NCBI GenBank assembly: GCA_016933835.1 | Contig: JAFGAC010000194.1 | Span: 62,001 to 126,000 of the forward strand | DNA length: 64,000 bases | Source of the DNA: Clostridiales bacterium | GTDB taxonomy: Bacteria; Bacillota; Clostridia; Peptostreptococcales; Acidaminobacteraceae | Reading direction: 5' to 3' | In this document: positions 43,944 to 52,280 of the stretch, in pieces | Position numbering within the stretch: position 1 is the stretch's first letter | Layout: the number at the start of each line of letters is the position of its first letter | Translations under genes and position numbers: made by a program | Notes under the pieces: model-generated | Database searches by the model: none | The model's input: the letters and a program-made list of their open reading frames with translations, nothing else | Told to the model about the DNA's origin: nothing

Positions 43944-43957
43944 ATATCATATGATAT
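43944..43957. promoter_or_regulatory. 14-bp palindrome between divergent aldo/keto reductase and ung
   Basis: ATATCATATGATAT is a perfect palindrome in the 64-base divergent intergenic region, with TATAAT (43955-43960) overlapping its right arm. It could be an operator over the ung promoter, or chance in AT-rich DNA. Confidence 0.3.
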
Positions 43958-43976
43958 AATATTGCTGGTGATTATA

Positions 43977-44660
43977 ATGGTAAAATATTTAATGAATGAT
44001 TGGGTAGAAATTTTAAAAGCTGAATTTAATAAAGATTATTTCAAAAATCTAGAAGTTTTTTTACGTTATGAGAATGAGCATTTTGAAATTTTCCCAAAGA
44101 AAGAACTTGTTTTCAGTGCTCTCAATATTACTCCTTATAAATATACAAAAGTAGTTATAATCGGTCAAGATCCCTACCATGGTGAAAATCAGGCTCATGG
44201 ATTATGCTTTTCAGTTCAGCCTACAGTAAAAATTCCACCATCATTGAGAAATATATTCTTAGAATTGAATAATGATTTAGGGTGTTCTGTCCCAAATCAC
44301 GGTTATTTAATGGATTGGGCCAAGCAAGGCGTATTAATGATAAATACAATTTTTACTGTACGAGCACATGAAGCACATTCCCATAAAAACAGAGGTTGGG
44401 AAACTTTTACTGATGAGATAATTAAAAGAGTCAATGAAAAAAATACACCTGTAGTATTTATTTTATGGGGAAAACCTGCACAAGATAAAGAAAAATTTAT
44501 TACTAATCCAATTCATCATATAATCAAGTCTGCTCACCCTAGTCCGCTATCATCCTACAGAGGCTTTTTTGGTTCAAAACCTTTTTCAAAAACCAATGAC
44601 TTTTTATTGAATAGTCATATAGATAGTATCAACTGGTGTATTGAAAATATAGTTATCTAA
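43977..44660 (+). CDS. ung: Uracil-DNA glycosylase (family 1)
   Basis: Ung removes uracil from DNA as the first step of base excision repair. The catalytic GQDPYHGENQAHGLCFSV with the active aspartate and the DNA-intercalation motif HPSPLSSYRGFFGS are unmistakable. Length 227 fits. The start is the ATG at 43977 behind CTGGTGA. Its stop overlaps the convergent MarR-GNAT gene by eight bases. Confidence 0.96.
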   Translation: MVKYLMNDWVEILKAEFNKDYFKNLEVFLRYENEHFEIFPKKELVFSALNITPYKYTKVVIIGQDPYHGENQAHGLCFSVQPTVKIPPSLRNIFLELNNDLGCSVPNHGYLMDWAKQGVLMINTIFTVRAHEAHSHKNRGWETFTDEIIKRVNEKNTPVVFILWGKPAQDKEKFITNPIHHIIKSAHPSPLSSYRGFFGSKPFSKTNDFLLNSHIDSINWCIENIVI

Positions 44661-45474
44661 TTTTTTCAAAGCAATATTTGTTTTCGCTTTCTCCAACAAA
44701 TCTATATTCAAGTAAATTTATCAGTTTAAGCATCGGAATATTTTTCTCATCCACTAAAATTTTAATATGAGATATTTTATCATTAGCTAAAATATTATTG
44801 ATTTCCTTAAGAAGTTCATACCCAAAACCCTTTCCTTGAAAAGATTCCAATATATACATATTTTCAATATACACTACAGATTCTTCTATAGTCCAATTCA
44901 GTTCAATATAACCAACAGTTTTATTTTTATAGATATATATGTAATAGGTATTATATTTATTAAAAACAATATTCTGTTTAAAATCTATTAAATCACTTTC
45001 TTCTGCTTTTCTTATACTCCCTGTACTGATATAAATTCGTGAATCTTTCCATTCTTTTTCAATATTCTTTTCAATTTTATTCAATAGAATAACTAAATTT
45101 GATTTTTCACGTTCACTGAAAGTTGATAAGACTTTACTGATAATTTCATTTTCTTCGTTTAAAATATTTTGATAAATTAAACGGCCTTTTTCAGTTGGAT
45201 ATGCGCGCATAATTCTATGGTCATCAAGATCTTTTTGTCTAAAAATAACCTCATCATTCTCCATTTTCTTCAATGCTTTTGCGACTGTTGTTTTATCGAT
45301 ATTCAATTCACTGACCAATTCAAATTGACTTAAGCCAGGGTTCTCATTAATAAATATCAAAAATGAATATTGCCCTCTTTGTAATCCTTGGTTTTTTAAT
45401 TTCTTAGAATAAATAATATTTAATGTTCTTGCTATTTTTTCTATTTTTCTTAAAGATTGATTGTCTTCCAACAT
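44653..45474 (-). CDS. MarR-type regulator fused to GNAT acetyltransferase
   Basis: This 273-residue fusion has a MarR winged-helix domain at about 1-140 (GLSQFELVSELNIDKTTVAKA as the helix-turn-helix, split here: GLSQFELVSELNI then DKTTVAKA, with the DHRIMRAYPTEKG wing). About 150-273 is a GNAT domain with the acetyl-CoA motif FQGKGFGYELL. Such fusions may sense and modify the same compound. The start is the ATG at 45474, nine bases after AGGAG; an in-frame TTG at 45483 would abut that site. The promoter holds a MarR-like palindrome. Confidence 0.85.
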   Translation of the reverse strand: MLEDNQSLRKIEKIARTLNIIYSKKLKNQGLQRGQYSFLIFINENPGLSQFELVSELNIDKTTVAKALKKMENDEVIFRQKDLDDHRIMRAYPTEKGRLIYQNILNEENEIISKVLSTFSEREKSNLVILLNKIEKNIEKEWKDSRIYISTGSIRKAEESDLIDFKQNIVFNKYNTYYIYIYKNKTVGYIELNWTIEESVVYIENMYILESFQGKGFGYELLKEINNILANDKISHIKILVDEKNIPMLKLINLLEYRFVGESENKYCFEKIR

Positions 45475-45500
45475 CAAAATCAACTCCTACCAATAAAATA

Positions 45501-45534
45501 ATTATATAACTTTTTAGTTGAATTATCAACTAAA
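45501..45534 (-). promoter_or_regulatory. Promoter with MarR-type palindromic operator
   Basis: Minus strand: TTGATA (45529-45524), a 17-base spacer, TATAAT (45506-45501). A palindrome, TTTAGTTGA (45513-45521) with TCAACTAAA (45526-45534), covers the -35. This is the classic MarR box form and implies autorepression. Confidence 0.7.
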
Positions 45535-45558
45535 AATAGAGACTTGAATAAGTCTCTA
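45532..45558 (-). terminator. Terminator of purB
   Basis: An 8-bp stem (TAGAGACT / AGTCTCTA) at 45537-45558, with minus-strand T residues at 45536-45532. It touches the MarR operator of the next gene. Confidence 0.8.
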
Positions 45559-46989
45559 TACTTTTAATATTATTTCATTAACATCATCTAAATCTGAATA
45601 TTTCTCAAAGATAGGTAAAATATTATCTTTAATAAATTCTTCTACCTGTTCACTGGAACGCCCAATATAATCACTTGGATTAAGCAAGTTTTCAATATCT
45701 TTTTCATCTAGATTAAAAAGTGAATCTCCAACTATTCTACTCAATAAATCGTTTTCAAGACCAAATTCTTTTACTTGTCTTCCTGCTTCCATTGAATGTA
45801 TTCTAATAGCTTCATGCAATTCCTGCCTATCCCCACCTTTTTTTACGGCTTCCATGATAATATTTTCAGTAGCCATAAAAGGCAATTCTGACATGACATG
45901 CTTTTCAATAACTTTAGGATAGACCACAAAATTTGATGTGATATTTATTGAAATATCTAAAATTGCATCCATCGCCAAAAAACTTTCTGGAATTGCAAGT
46001 CTTTTATTCGCGCTGTCATCAAGCGTCCTCTCGAACCACTGTGCACTTTGTGTCAGCTGTGGATTTAGAGCACTTGTTATTACGAATCTGCTTAGAGCGG
46101 CTATTCTCTCGCTTCTCATAGGGTTTCTCTTATACGCCATGGCTGATGATCCAATCTGACTTTTTTCAAAAGGTTCTTCAAGCTCTTTCAGATGTTGCAA
46201 CAACCTAATATCATTTGTCATCTTATGCAATGATTGCGCTATATTGCTCAAAACATTCAATACCATCGAATCTACTTTTCTCGAATATGTTTGACCGGTA
46301 ACTTGCATTGATGATTTAAAATCAAATTTATCAGCAATTAATTGATCCAGTTTTTTTACTTTTTCATGGTCACCATCAAATAAATTCAAATAGCTTGCCT
46401 GCGTTCCAGTAGTTCCTTTTACTCCTCTGATTTTCATATGATCAATTACAAACTCAATGTATTCGTAATCTAAAACTAGGTCCATCATCCAAAGAGTGGC
46501 TCGTTTACCTACTGTAGTCAATTGAGCAGGTTGAAAATGAGTAAAGCCTAAAGTAGGCATATCCTTATATTGCATAGAAAAATTCGTCAAGCTTTTCATT
46601 AAATGAATCATTTTTTTTCTGACAATAATTAAAGCTTCTCTCATTTGAATAATATCTGTGTTATCTCCTACAAAAGCGCTTGTAGCACCTAAATGAATAA
46701 TTGGTTTTGATATTGGTGCTACCTCTCCAAAAGTATGAATATGAGCCATTACATCGTGTCTGAAGATAGATTCATATTTAGCTGCTGCATCATAATCGAT
46801 ATTATAAATATGTTCTTTCATTTCTGAAATCTGTTCTTCACTTATATTCAATCCCAGCTCTTTCTCTGACTCTGCCAATGCAACCCACAATTTTCTCCAA
46901 GTTGTAAATTTAAAATCAGGTGAAAAGATATACAGCATCTCTTTGCTTGCATATCTTGTTTCCAATGGATTTTCATATTTTCCTTTCAT
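45556..46989 (-). CDS. purB: Adenylosuccinate lyase
   Basis: PurB acts twice in purine synthesis, cleaving SAICAR and adenylosuccinate to release fumarate. The fumarase/aspartase-superfamily signature is SSAMAYKRNPMRSE, with the upstream GATSAFVGDN and TLGFTHFQPAQLTTVGKR motifs. Length 477 matches the longer clostridial/eukaryote-like subtype. GGGAGG precedes the ATG. It is a single-gene unit, away from other pur genes. Confidence 0.96.
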   Translation of the reverse strand: MKGKYENPLETRYASKEMLYIFSPDFKFTTWRKLWVALAESEKELGLNISEEQISEMKEHIYNIDYDAAAKYESIFRHDVMAHIHTFGEVAPISKPIIHLGATSAFVGDNTDIIQMREALIIVRKKMIHLMKSLTNFSMQYKDMPTLGFTHFQPAQLTTVGKRATLWMMDLVLDYEYIEFVIDHMKIRGVKGTTGTQASYLNLFDGDHEKVKKLDQLIADKFDFKSSMQVTGQTYSRKVDSMVLNVLSNIAQSLHKMTNDIRLLQHLKELEEPFEKSQIGSSAMAYKRNPMRSERIAALSRFVITSALNPQLTQSAQWFERTLDDSANKRLAIPESFLAMDAILDISINITSNFVVYPKVIEKHVMSELPFMATENIIMEAVKKGGDRQELHEAIRIHSMEAGRQVKEFGLENDLLSRIVGDSLFNLDEKDIENLLNPSDYIGRSSEQVEEFIKDNILPIFEKYSDLDDVNEIILKV

Positions 46990-47007
46990 AAGACCTCCCG
47001 AATATTA

Positions 47008-47017
47008 ATAACGTTAT
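47008..47017. promoter_or_regulatory. Palindrome ATAACGTTAT upstream of purB
   Basis: A perfect 10-bp palindrome about 20 bases before the purB start. The same decamer occurs upstream of ftsK at 56902-56911. Confidence 0.25.
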
Positions 47018-47070
47018 AAGATTTATTGTTCGTATTTATTGTACCGAATTAATTATTTTTATACAAGTAA

Positions 47071-47095
47071 AAAAGATCAGTTATACTGATCTTTT
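47071..47095 (-). terminator. Terminator of the spoVS pair
   Basis: A 10-bp stem (AAAAGATCAG / CTGATCTTTT) with a 5-base loop, overlapping the stop of the second spoVS gene. Confidence 0.88.
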
Positions 47096-47354
47096 ACCGC
47101 GGATGCACAATAAATTTAATTGCGGTACGCTCTTCTCCGTTGATATCTATATCTGTAAATGCTGGAATAAATACTAAATCTATCCCAGTTGGCAATACAA
47201 AACCCCTTGCAATTGCTATTGCTTTTACTGTTTGATTTATTGCTGCTCCGCCAATTGCGTGAATCTCAGCACTTCCAAATTCTCTAATAACACCAGCAAG
47301 TGCACCTGCAACAGAATTCGGATTTGATTTCCCGGATACCTTCAATACTTCCAA
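47094..47354 (-). CDS. spoVS: SpoVS-family protein, second copy
   Basis: This 86-residue SpoVS protein (Alba-like fold) opens MEVLKVSGKSNPNSVAGAL. SpoVS affects sporulation and septation in Bacillus; members also occur in non-sporulating bacteria. It starts at TTG (47354) after an AGGGGG site, 24 bases after the first copy, and its first 25 residues are identical to that copy. It differs mainly around residues 26-55. It is the last gene before a terminator. Confidence 0.93.
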   Translation of the reverse strand: MEVLKVSGKSNPNSVAGALAGVIREFGSAEIHAIGGAAINQTVKAIAIARGFVLPTGIDLVFIPAFTDIDINGEERTAIKFIVHPR

Positions 47355-47378
47355 AATAATCCCCCTCTTATACTATAT

Positions 47379-47639
47379 TTATCTTGGTTGTACAATTAAT
47401 TTTATTGCAGTACGCTCTTCACCATCAATCTCAATGTCTGTAAATGCAGGTATGCAGACTAAATCGACTCCTGATGGTGCGACAAAGCCTCTTGCGATGG
47501 CGATTGCTTTTATCGCCTGGTTGATTGCACCAGCACCTACTGCTTGCATTTCTGCCATTCCACTTTCTCTGATAACACCTGCTAATGCACCTGCAACAGA
47601 ATTTGGATTTGATTTCCCTGATACTTTCAATACTTCCAC
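47379..47639 (-). CDS. spoVS: SpoVS-family protein, first copy
   Basis: This 86-residue SpoVS protein is nearly the same as its downstream neighbour, including the glycine/alanine-rich GAGAINQAIKAIAIARGFV core. It starts at GTG (47639) with AAGGGGGAG upstream. The gene follows rny, as in Bacillus. A SigH-type promoter lies 60-90 bases ahead, which fits regulation at the onset of stationary phase. Confidence 0.94.
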   Translation of the reverse strand: MEVLKVSGKSNPNSVAGALAGVIRESGMAEMQAVGAGAINQAIKAIAIARGFVAPSGVDLVCIPAFTDIEIDGEERTAIKLIVQPR

Positions 47640-47700
47640 TATTACTCCCCCTTAAATGTATATATTATTATTAACACAGTAGTGTATTCATATTGAAATT

Positions 47701-47727
47701 ATTCGATAAACTTATTACAAATCCTTT
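47701..47727 (-). promoter_or_regulatory. SigH-type promoter of the spoVS pair
   Basis: Minus strand: AAAGGATTT (47727-47719), exactly 11 bases, then ATCGAAT (47707-47701). This matches the Bacillus SigH consensus RnAGGAwWW-N11/12-RnnGAAT. spoVS is a SigH gene in B. subtilis. Confidence 0.65.
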
Positions 47728-47745
47728 ATTATTTCACAAAAAATA

Positions 47746-47772
47746 AAAATAGTCCTATAAAAGGACTATTTT
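47746..47772 (-). terminator. Terminator of rny
   Basis: A 10-bp stem (AAAATAGTCC / GGACTATTTT) with a 7-base loop and A/T tail, overlapping the rny stop. Confidence 0.85.
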
Positions 47773-49307
47773 GCATATTCAATCGCTCTTGTTTCACGAA
47801 TCATATGAACTTTAATTTGACCAGGATAATCAAGTTCATTTTCAATGCGCTTGCTTATATCTCTAGCCAGTAAAACCATTTCATCATCATTGATTTTATC
47901 TGGTATAACCATTATTCGAATCTCTCTACCAGCTTGAATAGCAAATGATTTATCTACACTTTCATAGCTGTTAGTGATATTTTCTAATGATTCTAACCGT
48001 TTAATATAATTATTAAGAGTTTCTCTTCTAGCTCCTGGCCTTGCTGCAGAAATAGCATCAGCTGCAGTTACTAAAATAGCTTCAATTGTTTCTGGTTCGT
48101 AATCTCCATGATGTGTGCTCATAGCATGAATAATTGCTTTGGATTCTTTATATTTTTTCAGTAAATTCATACCAATTTCAATATGAGTTCCTTCGATTTC
48201 ATGGTCAACTGCTTTTCCAATATCATGCAGCAATCCCGCTCTTTTTGCAATTCTTACATCCACACCTAATTCAGCAGCCATATTACCCGCTAAATGTGCA
48301 ACTTCCAGAGAATGTTTAAGTACGTTCTGTCCATAACTAGTTCGATATTTTAATCTGCCTATTAACTTAATCAATTCTGGATGAACGTTATGAATGCCCA
48401 AATCAAAAGTAGCATTTTCTCCTTCTTCCCTAAGTTGATTATCTATTTCTTTTTTAGATTTTTCTACCATTTCTTCAATTCTCGCAGGATGAATACGTCC
48501 ATCGACAATCAATTTTTCTAATGCCATTTTAGCAATTTCTCTTCTGACAGGATCGAATGAAGATAATATTACTGCTTCTGGAGTATCATCGATAATTAAA
48601 TCAACACCCGTCAAAGTTTCAAGTGCACGAATATTTCGTCCTTCTCGACCAATAATTCTACCTTTCATCTCTTCATTAGGCAATGCAACTACAGAAACTG
48701 TTGATTCTGCCACATAATCTGCAGCACATTTTTGAATTGCAGTAGCTAAAACTTCTTTTGATTTTTTATCAGCTTCAAGCTTAGCTTCACTTTCCATATT
48801 TTTAATCATAACAGCTTTTTCATGAGTTAAATTCTTTTCAACATCACTTAACAATTGTTGCCTAGCTTCATCTACTGTCAATGAGGCGATTCTTTCAAGT
48901 TCAAGCAATTGCTTTTCATGCAACTCACCTACTCGTTTCTCAGTCAGTTCAATTGCTTTTTCTCTATTGCCAATTGCCGCATCACGATTTTCAACTTGCT
49001 CAAGTTTACGATCTAAAGTCTCTTCTTTTTGTAAATTTCTTCTTTCAACCTTTTGAAGTTCATTACGTCTTTCTCTCGTTTCTTTTTCGAGTTCAATTCG
49101 CATCTTATGAACTTCTTCTTTTGCTTCGATGAGCATCTCCTTTTTTGTTGTTTCTGCTTGTTTTTTGGCTTCTAAAATTATAAAACCCGCTTGTTCTTCA
49201 GCGCTTTTAATAGTTTTTTCAGCAATTGCTTTACGCATTATATATCCAAATAACAATCCAACAGGAAAGGATACGCCTATCGCTATAATTAATAAATAAT
49301 TATTAAT
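47766..49307 (-). CDS. rny: Ribonuclease Y (probable ATT start)
   Basis: RNase Y is a membrane-anchored endoribonuclease that initiates mRNA decay. Domains: N-terminal anchor (about 2-22), a long charged coiled coil (about 25-190), a KH domain with [15 protein letters not shown], and an HD domain with the [10 protein letters not shown] motif. The canonical start codons (TTG 49256, ATG 49238) would delete the anchor. The frame continues upstream, encoding [20 protein letters not shown], and the only fitting start is ATT at 49307, seven bases after GGAGG. With it the protein has 513 residues, close to the B. subtilis 520, and the N-terminus aligns. Confidence 0.85.
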   Translation of the reverse strand: MNNYLLIIAIGVSFPVGLLFGYIMRKAIAEKTIKSAEEQAGFIILEAKKQAETTKKEMLIEAKEEVHKMRIELEKETRERRNELQKVERRNLQKEETLDRKLEQVENRDAAIGNREKAIELTEKRVGELHEKQLLELERIASLTVDEARQQLLSDVEKNLTHEKAVMIKNMESEAKLEADKKSKEVLATAIQKCAADYVAESTVSVVALPNEEMKGRIIGREGRNIRALETLTGVDLIIDDTPEAVILSSFDPVRREIAKMALEKLIVDGRIHPARIEEMVEKSKKEIDNQLREEGENATFDLGIHNVHPELIKLIGRLKYRTSYGQNVLKHSLEVAHLAGNMAAELGVDVRIAKRAGLLHDIGKAVDHEIEGTHIEIGMNLLKKYKESKAIIHAMSTHHGDYEPETIEAILVTAADAISAARPGARRETLNNYIKRLESLENITNSYESVDKSFAIQAGREIRIMVIPDKINDDEMVLLARDISKRIENELDYPGQIKVHMIRETRAIEYAK

Positions 49308-49406
49308 AGTGCCACCTCCCTTAAATATTTTACAGATTTAATTAAATTACTAGCTTATTTATAAATTGGTGTTAATAGGCTAAAACTACCATTTCCATTA
49401 TAGCAT

Positions 49407-49435
49407 AAAAAGAAGTAGGTAAACTACTTCTTTTT
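49407..49435 (-). terminator. Terminator of recA
   Basis: A 12-bp stem (AAAAAGAAGTAG / CTACTTCTTTTT) with a GTAAA loop, just after recA. A minus-strand TATAAT (49402-49397) right behind it may be the rny -10. Confidence 0.88.
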
Positions 49436-49441
49436 TTTGCT

Positions 49442-50452
49442 TTATTCTTTAATTTCTTCATCTAAAGGTATATTATAAAATTCTCTAACCCGTGTCTCTA
49501 ATTCAAGCATTAGTTCTGGATTTTCTTCTAGAAAAATTTTAGCGTTCTCTCTTCCTTGACCAAGTCGAACATCATTATAACTAAACCATGCACCAGCTTT
49601 TTTTACTATTTCGGAATTTACAGAGGCATCCAAAACACTGCCCGATTTGGAAATTCCTACACCATACATGATATCAAATTCTGCTTGTTTAAAAGGTGGA
49701 GCAACTTTATTTTTAACTACTTTCACCCTTGTTCTATTGCCTAGAATATCATTATCTTTTTTAATACTATCTATTCTTCGTACATCTAATCTAACAGAAG
49801 AATAAAATTTAAGAGCATTTCCTCCTGTAGTAGTTTCAGGATTTCCAAACATAACTCCTATTTTCATACGCAACTGGTTTATAAAAATAACAGATGTATT
49901 TGATTTGTTGATGACACCTGTAAGTTTTCTAAGTGCTTGAGACATTAATCTTGCTTGTAAACCCACATGTGAATCTCCCATTTCACCAGAAATCTCAGCT
50001 TTTGGTACTAATGCTGCAACTGAGTCAATAACAATGACATCAATTGCATTACTTCTAACCAATGCATCTACTATCTCTAGTGCCTGTTCTCCTGTATCTG
50101 GTTGCGATAAGATCAAATTATCAACATCAACACCTATATTTTTTGCATATGCTGGATCTAAAGCATGCTCAGCATCAATAAATGCTGCAATACCACCTTT
50201 TTTTTGTGCTTCTGCAATTATATGTAATGTGACAGTTGTCTTACCAGATGATTCAGGACCATAAATTTCAATTACTCTTCCTCTTGGGATGCCACCTATA
50301 CCAAGTGCTAAATCAAGTTCCAATGAGCCAGTAGGAATACTGGCTATTTTCTCAATAGGTCCATTATCACCCATTTTCATTATTGAACCTTTACCAAATT
50401 GTTTTTCAATTTGACTAAGTACACTATCTAATGCTTTTGCTTTATCTTTCAT
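49442..50452 (-). CDS. recA: Recombinase RecA
   Basis: RecA polymerises on single-stranded DNA, drives strand exchange and triggers LexA self-cleavage. Walker A is GPESSGKTT, then [16 protein letters not shown] and the L2-region [17 protein letters not shown]. Length 336 is slightly short at the C-terminus but normal. It has its own promoter with a LexA box, so it belongs to the same SOS circuit as lexA and yneA here. GAGGTG precedes the ATG. Confidence 0.98.
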   Translation of the reverse strand: MKDKAKALDSVLSQIEKQFGKGSIMKMGDNGPIEKIASIPTGSLELDLALGIGGIPRGRVIEIYGPESSGKTTVTLHIIAEAQKKGGIAAFIDAEHALDPAYAKNIGVDVDNLILSQPDTGEQALEIVDALVRSNAIDVIVIDSVAALVPKAEISGEMGDSHVGLQARLMSQALRKLTGVINKSNTSVIFINQLRMKIGVMFGNPETTTGGNALKFYSSVRLDVRRIDSIKKDNDILGNRTRVKVVKNKVAPPFKQAEFDIMYGVGISKSGSVLDASVNSEIVKKAGAWFSYNDVRLGQGRENAKIFLEENPELMLELETRVREFYNIPLDEEIKE

Positions 50453-50473
50453 AATCTACACCTCTCATTTGTC

Positions 50474-50485
50474 GAACGTTTGTTC
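50474..50485. promoter_or_regulatory. LexA box of recA
   Basis: GAACGTTTGTTC is a full match to GAACnnnnGTTC, between the recA -10 and the start codon. Confidence 0.85.
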
Positions 50486-50492
50486 TATGCTT

Positions 50493-50521
50493 ATTATAAC
50501 TAAGTCTTTGCTAGTTTACAA
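50493..50521 (-). promoter_or_regulatory. recA promoter
   Basis: Minus strand: TTGTAA (50521-50516), a 17-base spacer, TATAAT (50498-50493). The -35 lies in the last codons of cinA, so recA can be expressed apart from the upstream operon. Confidence 0.65.
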
Positions 50522-51740
50522 TAGAATCTTTAATTAATTCCAATCTTATAAGATTTAATGCATTCAGAGCAGCACGATGCCTTATATTGTTTCGATCACC
50601 AAAGAAATTAAATTGATGGACTTTAATTTCTTTTAAAGTTTTAATAGCAATAAATACAAGTCCTACTGGTTTCTCATCAGTTCCACCATCCGGCCCAGCA
50701 ATACCTGTTATTGATACACATACATCCGAATGTGTTTTTTCAAATAAGCCTGTTGCCATTTCATTTGCAACAGTTTCACTGACTGCACCATATTTATACA
50801 GTGATTCTTGATTGACATTCAATTCATCGATTTTAGAACGGTTGCTGTAAGTGACAATTGATCTTTCCAAAACTGATGATGAGCCGGGAACATCGACAAT
50901 TAATGATGACACCATTCCGCCTGTGCATGATTCAGCCAGGGAAAGTTTCAATTGCTTATTCTTTAATAAATTGACTACTTCATCTTCTAAAGTTGAATCA
51001 TCATATCCGACAATATTCTCATTAAAAATATCGCAGATGATTTTTTGATAAATATCGATCTTATTCGAATCTTTTGATGTCAGTCTGACTATTACATATC
51101 TAGGTTTAACATAAGTTGCAATTCTAATTTTATCAAGCAACTTAATTTTTTCATTTAAAATATTTTCAACTTTTGACTCACCAACACCAAAAATAACAAT
51201 ATCTTTAATATGTATCTGTCCATTACCCATTGATTTTATCAAAGGCATGACTGATTCTGTGAACATTGGGATATTTTCTTTAGGAGGTCCAGGTAAAGCT
51301 ATTAATTGAAGATCTCCCTGCTTCAAAAATATTCCGGGTGCTGTACCATATTGGTTTTTTATAACAATGCTTCCCTCAGGTAATCTCGCTTGAGATATAT
51401 TATTTTCACCCATATGACTTCCAAATTTACTGAATTTCATTTTAATATCCGATAAAACTTCTTCAAATAATACTAATTCGATATTTAAAGATTTAGCAAT
51501 AGAAGAAAATGTGATATCGTCGTATGTGGGCCCTAGCCCACCAGTTGTTATTATAATTTCAACTTCTTTGGACAATCTCTGTATTGTTGAAATGATTTTA
51601 GTTTCTTGATCTTCTACTGTTACATGTTCAATAACTTCAACTCCTAAATTTTGCAATTGTGATGAAAGAAATTGACTGTTAGTGTTTAATGTTTTACCAG
51701 ATAGAACTTCATTTCCTATTGTAAAAATAGCAGCTTTCAT
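50511..51740 (-). CDS. cinA: CinA-like protein (nucleotide-binding / NMN amidohydrolase domains)
   Basis: CinA proteins combine an N-terminal MoCF-biosynthesis-type domain (about 1-165, with TTGGLGPTYDDITF and LPGPPKE) and a C-terminal domain (about 250-409, with LAESCTGGMVSSLI and SITGIAGPDGG). The family has ADP-ribose pyrophosphatase and, in some members, NMN deamidase activity. cinA before recA is a common order and the source of the name competence/damage-inducible. Length 409 is typical. Confidence 0.94.
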   Translation of the reverse strand: MKAAIFTIGNEVLSGKTLNTNSQFLSSQLQNLGVEVIEHVTVEDQETKIISTIQRLSKEVEIIITTGGLGPTYDDITFSSIAKSLNIELVLFEEVLSDIKMKFSKFGSHMGENNISQARLPEGSIVIKNQYGTAPGIFLKQGDLQLIALPGPPKENIPMFTESVMPLIKSMGNGQIHIKDIVIFGVGESKVENILNEKIKLLDKIRIATYVKPRYVIVRLTSKDSNKIDIYQKIICDIFNENIVGYDDSTLEDEVVNLLKNKQLKLSLAESCTGGMVSSLIVDVPGSSSVLERSIVTYSNRSKIDELNVNQESLYKYGAVSETVANEMATGLFEKTHSDVCVSITGIAGPDGGTDEKPVGLVFIAIKTLKEIKVHQFNFFGDRNNIRHRAALNALNLIRLELIKDSIVN

Positions 51741-51743
51741 AAA

Positions 51744-52280
51744 TTACTCCTTCAAAACTTCAATATTTTTAATAATGTAATCACCAGCAGAAATTATAGT
51801 TAACGCTAAAGTAATCCAAGGCAGTATAATATTTAATTTCATATTCTCTATGAAAGCAAGATAAGGTGATATCAATAAAATAATTATTGTAAGCATTTGA
51901 AAAATCGTTTTAAATTTACCATAGTTGCTTGCAGCAATTATTTTTCCTTCAGAAGCAGCAACAGCTCTAAAGATGCTTACAATAAATTCCCTACTTATTA
52001 TAGCTATAACAATCCAAGGATTGATTAAATTTAAATAAGTTAGAGCGATAAAAGCCGAAGCAGTTAATATTTTATCTGCCAACGGATCCATTAATTTACC
52101 TAATTTTGTTATTAAATGATATTTTCTCGCTATATAACCATCTAAAAAATCAGTAAATGATGCTAAAGAAAAAATAATCAAGGCAATCATAAAATTTTGA
52201 ATTGAATCAATAAGTAAAAAAATCAAGAAAAAAGGAACAAGCAGTATTCTCAAAGTTGTTAAAATATTTGGAATATTCAT
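51744..52280 (-). CDS. pgsA: CDP-diacylglycerol-glycerol-3-phosphate 3-phosphatidyltransferase
   Basis: PgsA makes phosphatidylglycerolphosphate, committing to anionic phospholipids in the membrane. The CDP-alcohol phosphotransferase motif is complete: DGYIARKYHLITKLGKLMD, then PLADK, i.e. DGx2ARx8Gx3Dx3D. Several membrane helices fit. Length 178 is normal. It starts right at the rimO stop. Confidence 0.95.
   Translation of the reverse strand: MNIPNILTTLRILLVPFFLIFLLIDSIQNFMIALIIFSLASFTDFLDGYIARKYHLITKLGKLMDPLADKILTASAFIALTYLNLINPWIVIAIISREFIVSIFRAVAASEGKIIAASNYGKFKTIFQMLTIIILLISPYLAFIENMKLNIILPWITLALTIISAGDYIIKNIEVLKE

Noticed and set aside
46990-47045. PurR boxes (CGAAC-type) upstream of purB
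   Set aside because: One half (ACGAACAAT on the minus strand) resembles a PurBox, but the partner half is poor and spacing relative to a clear promoter is uncertain.
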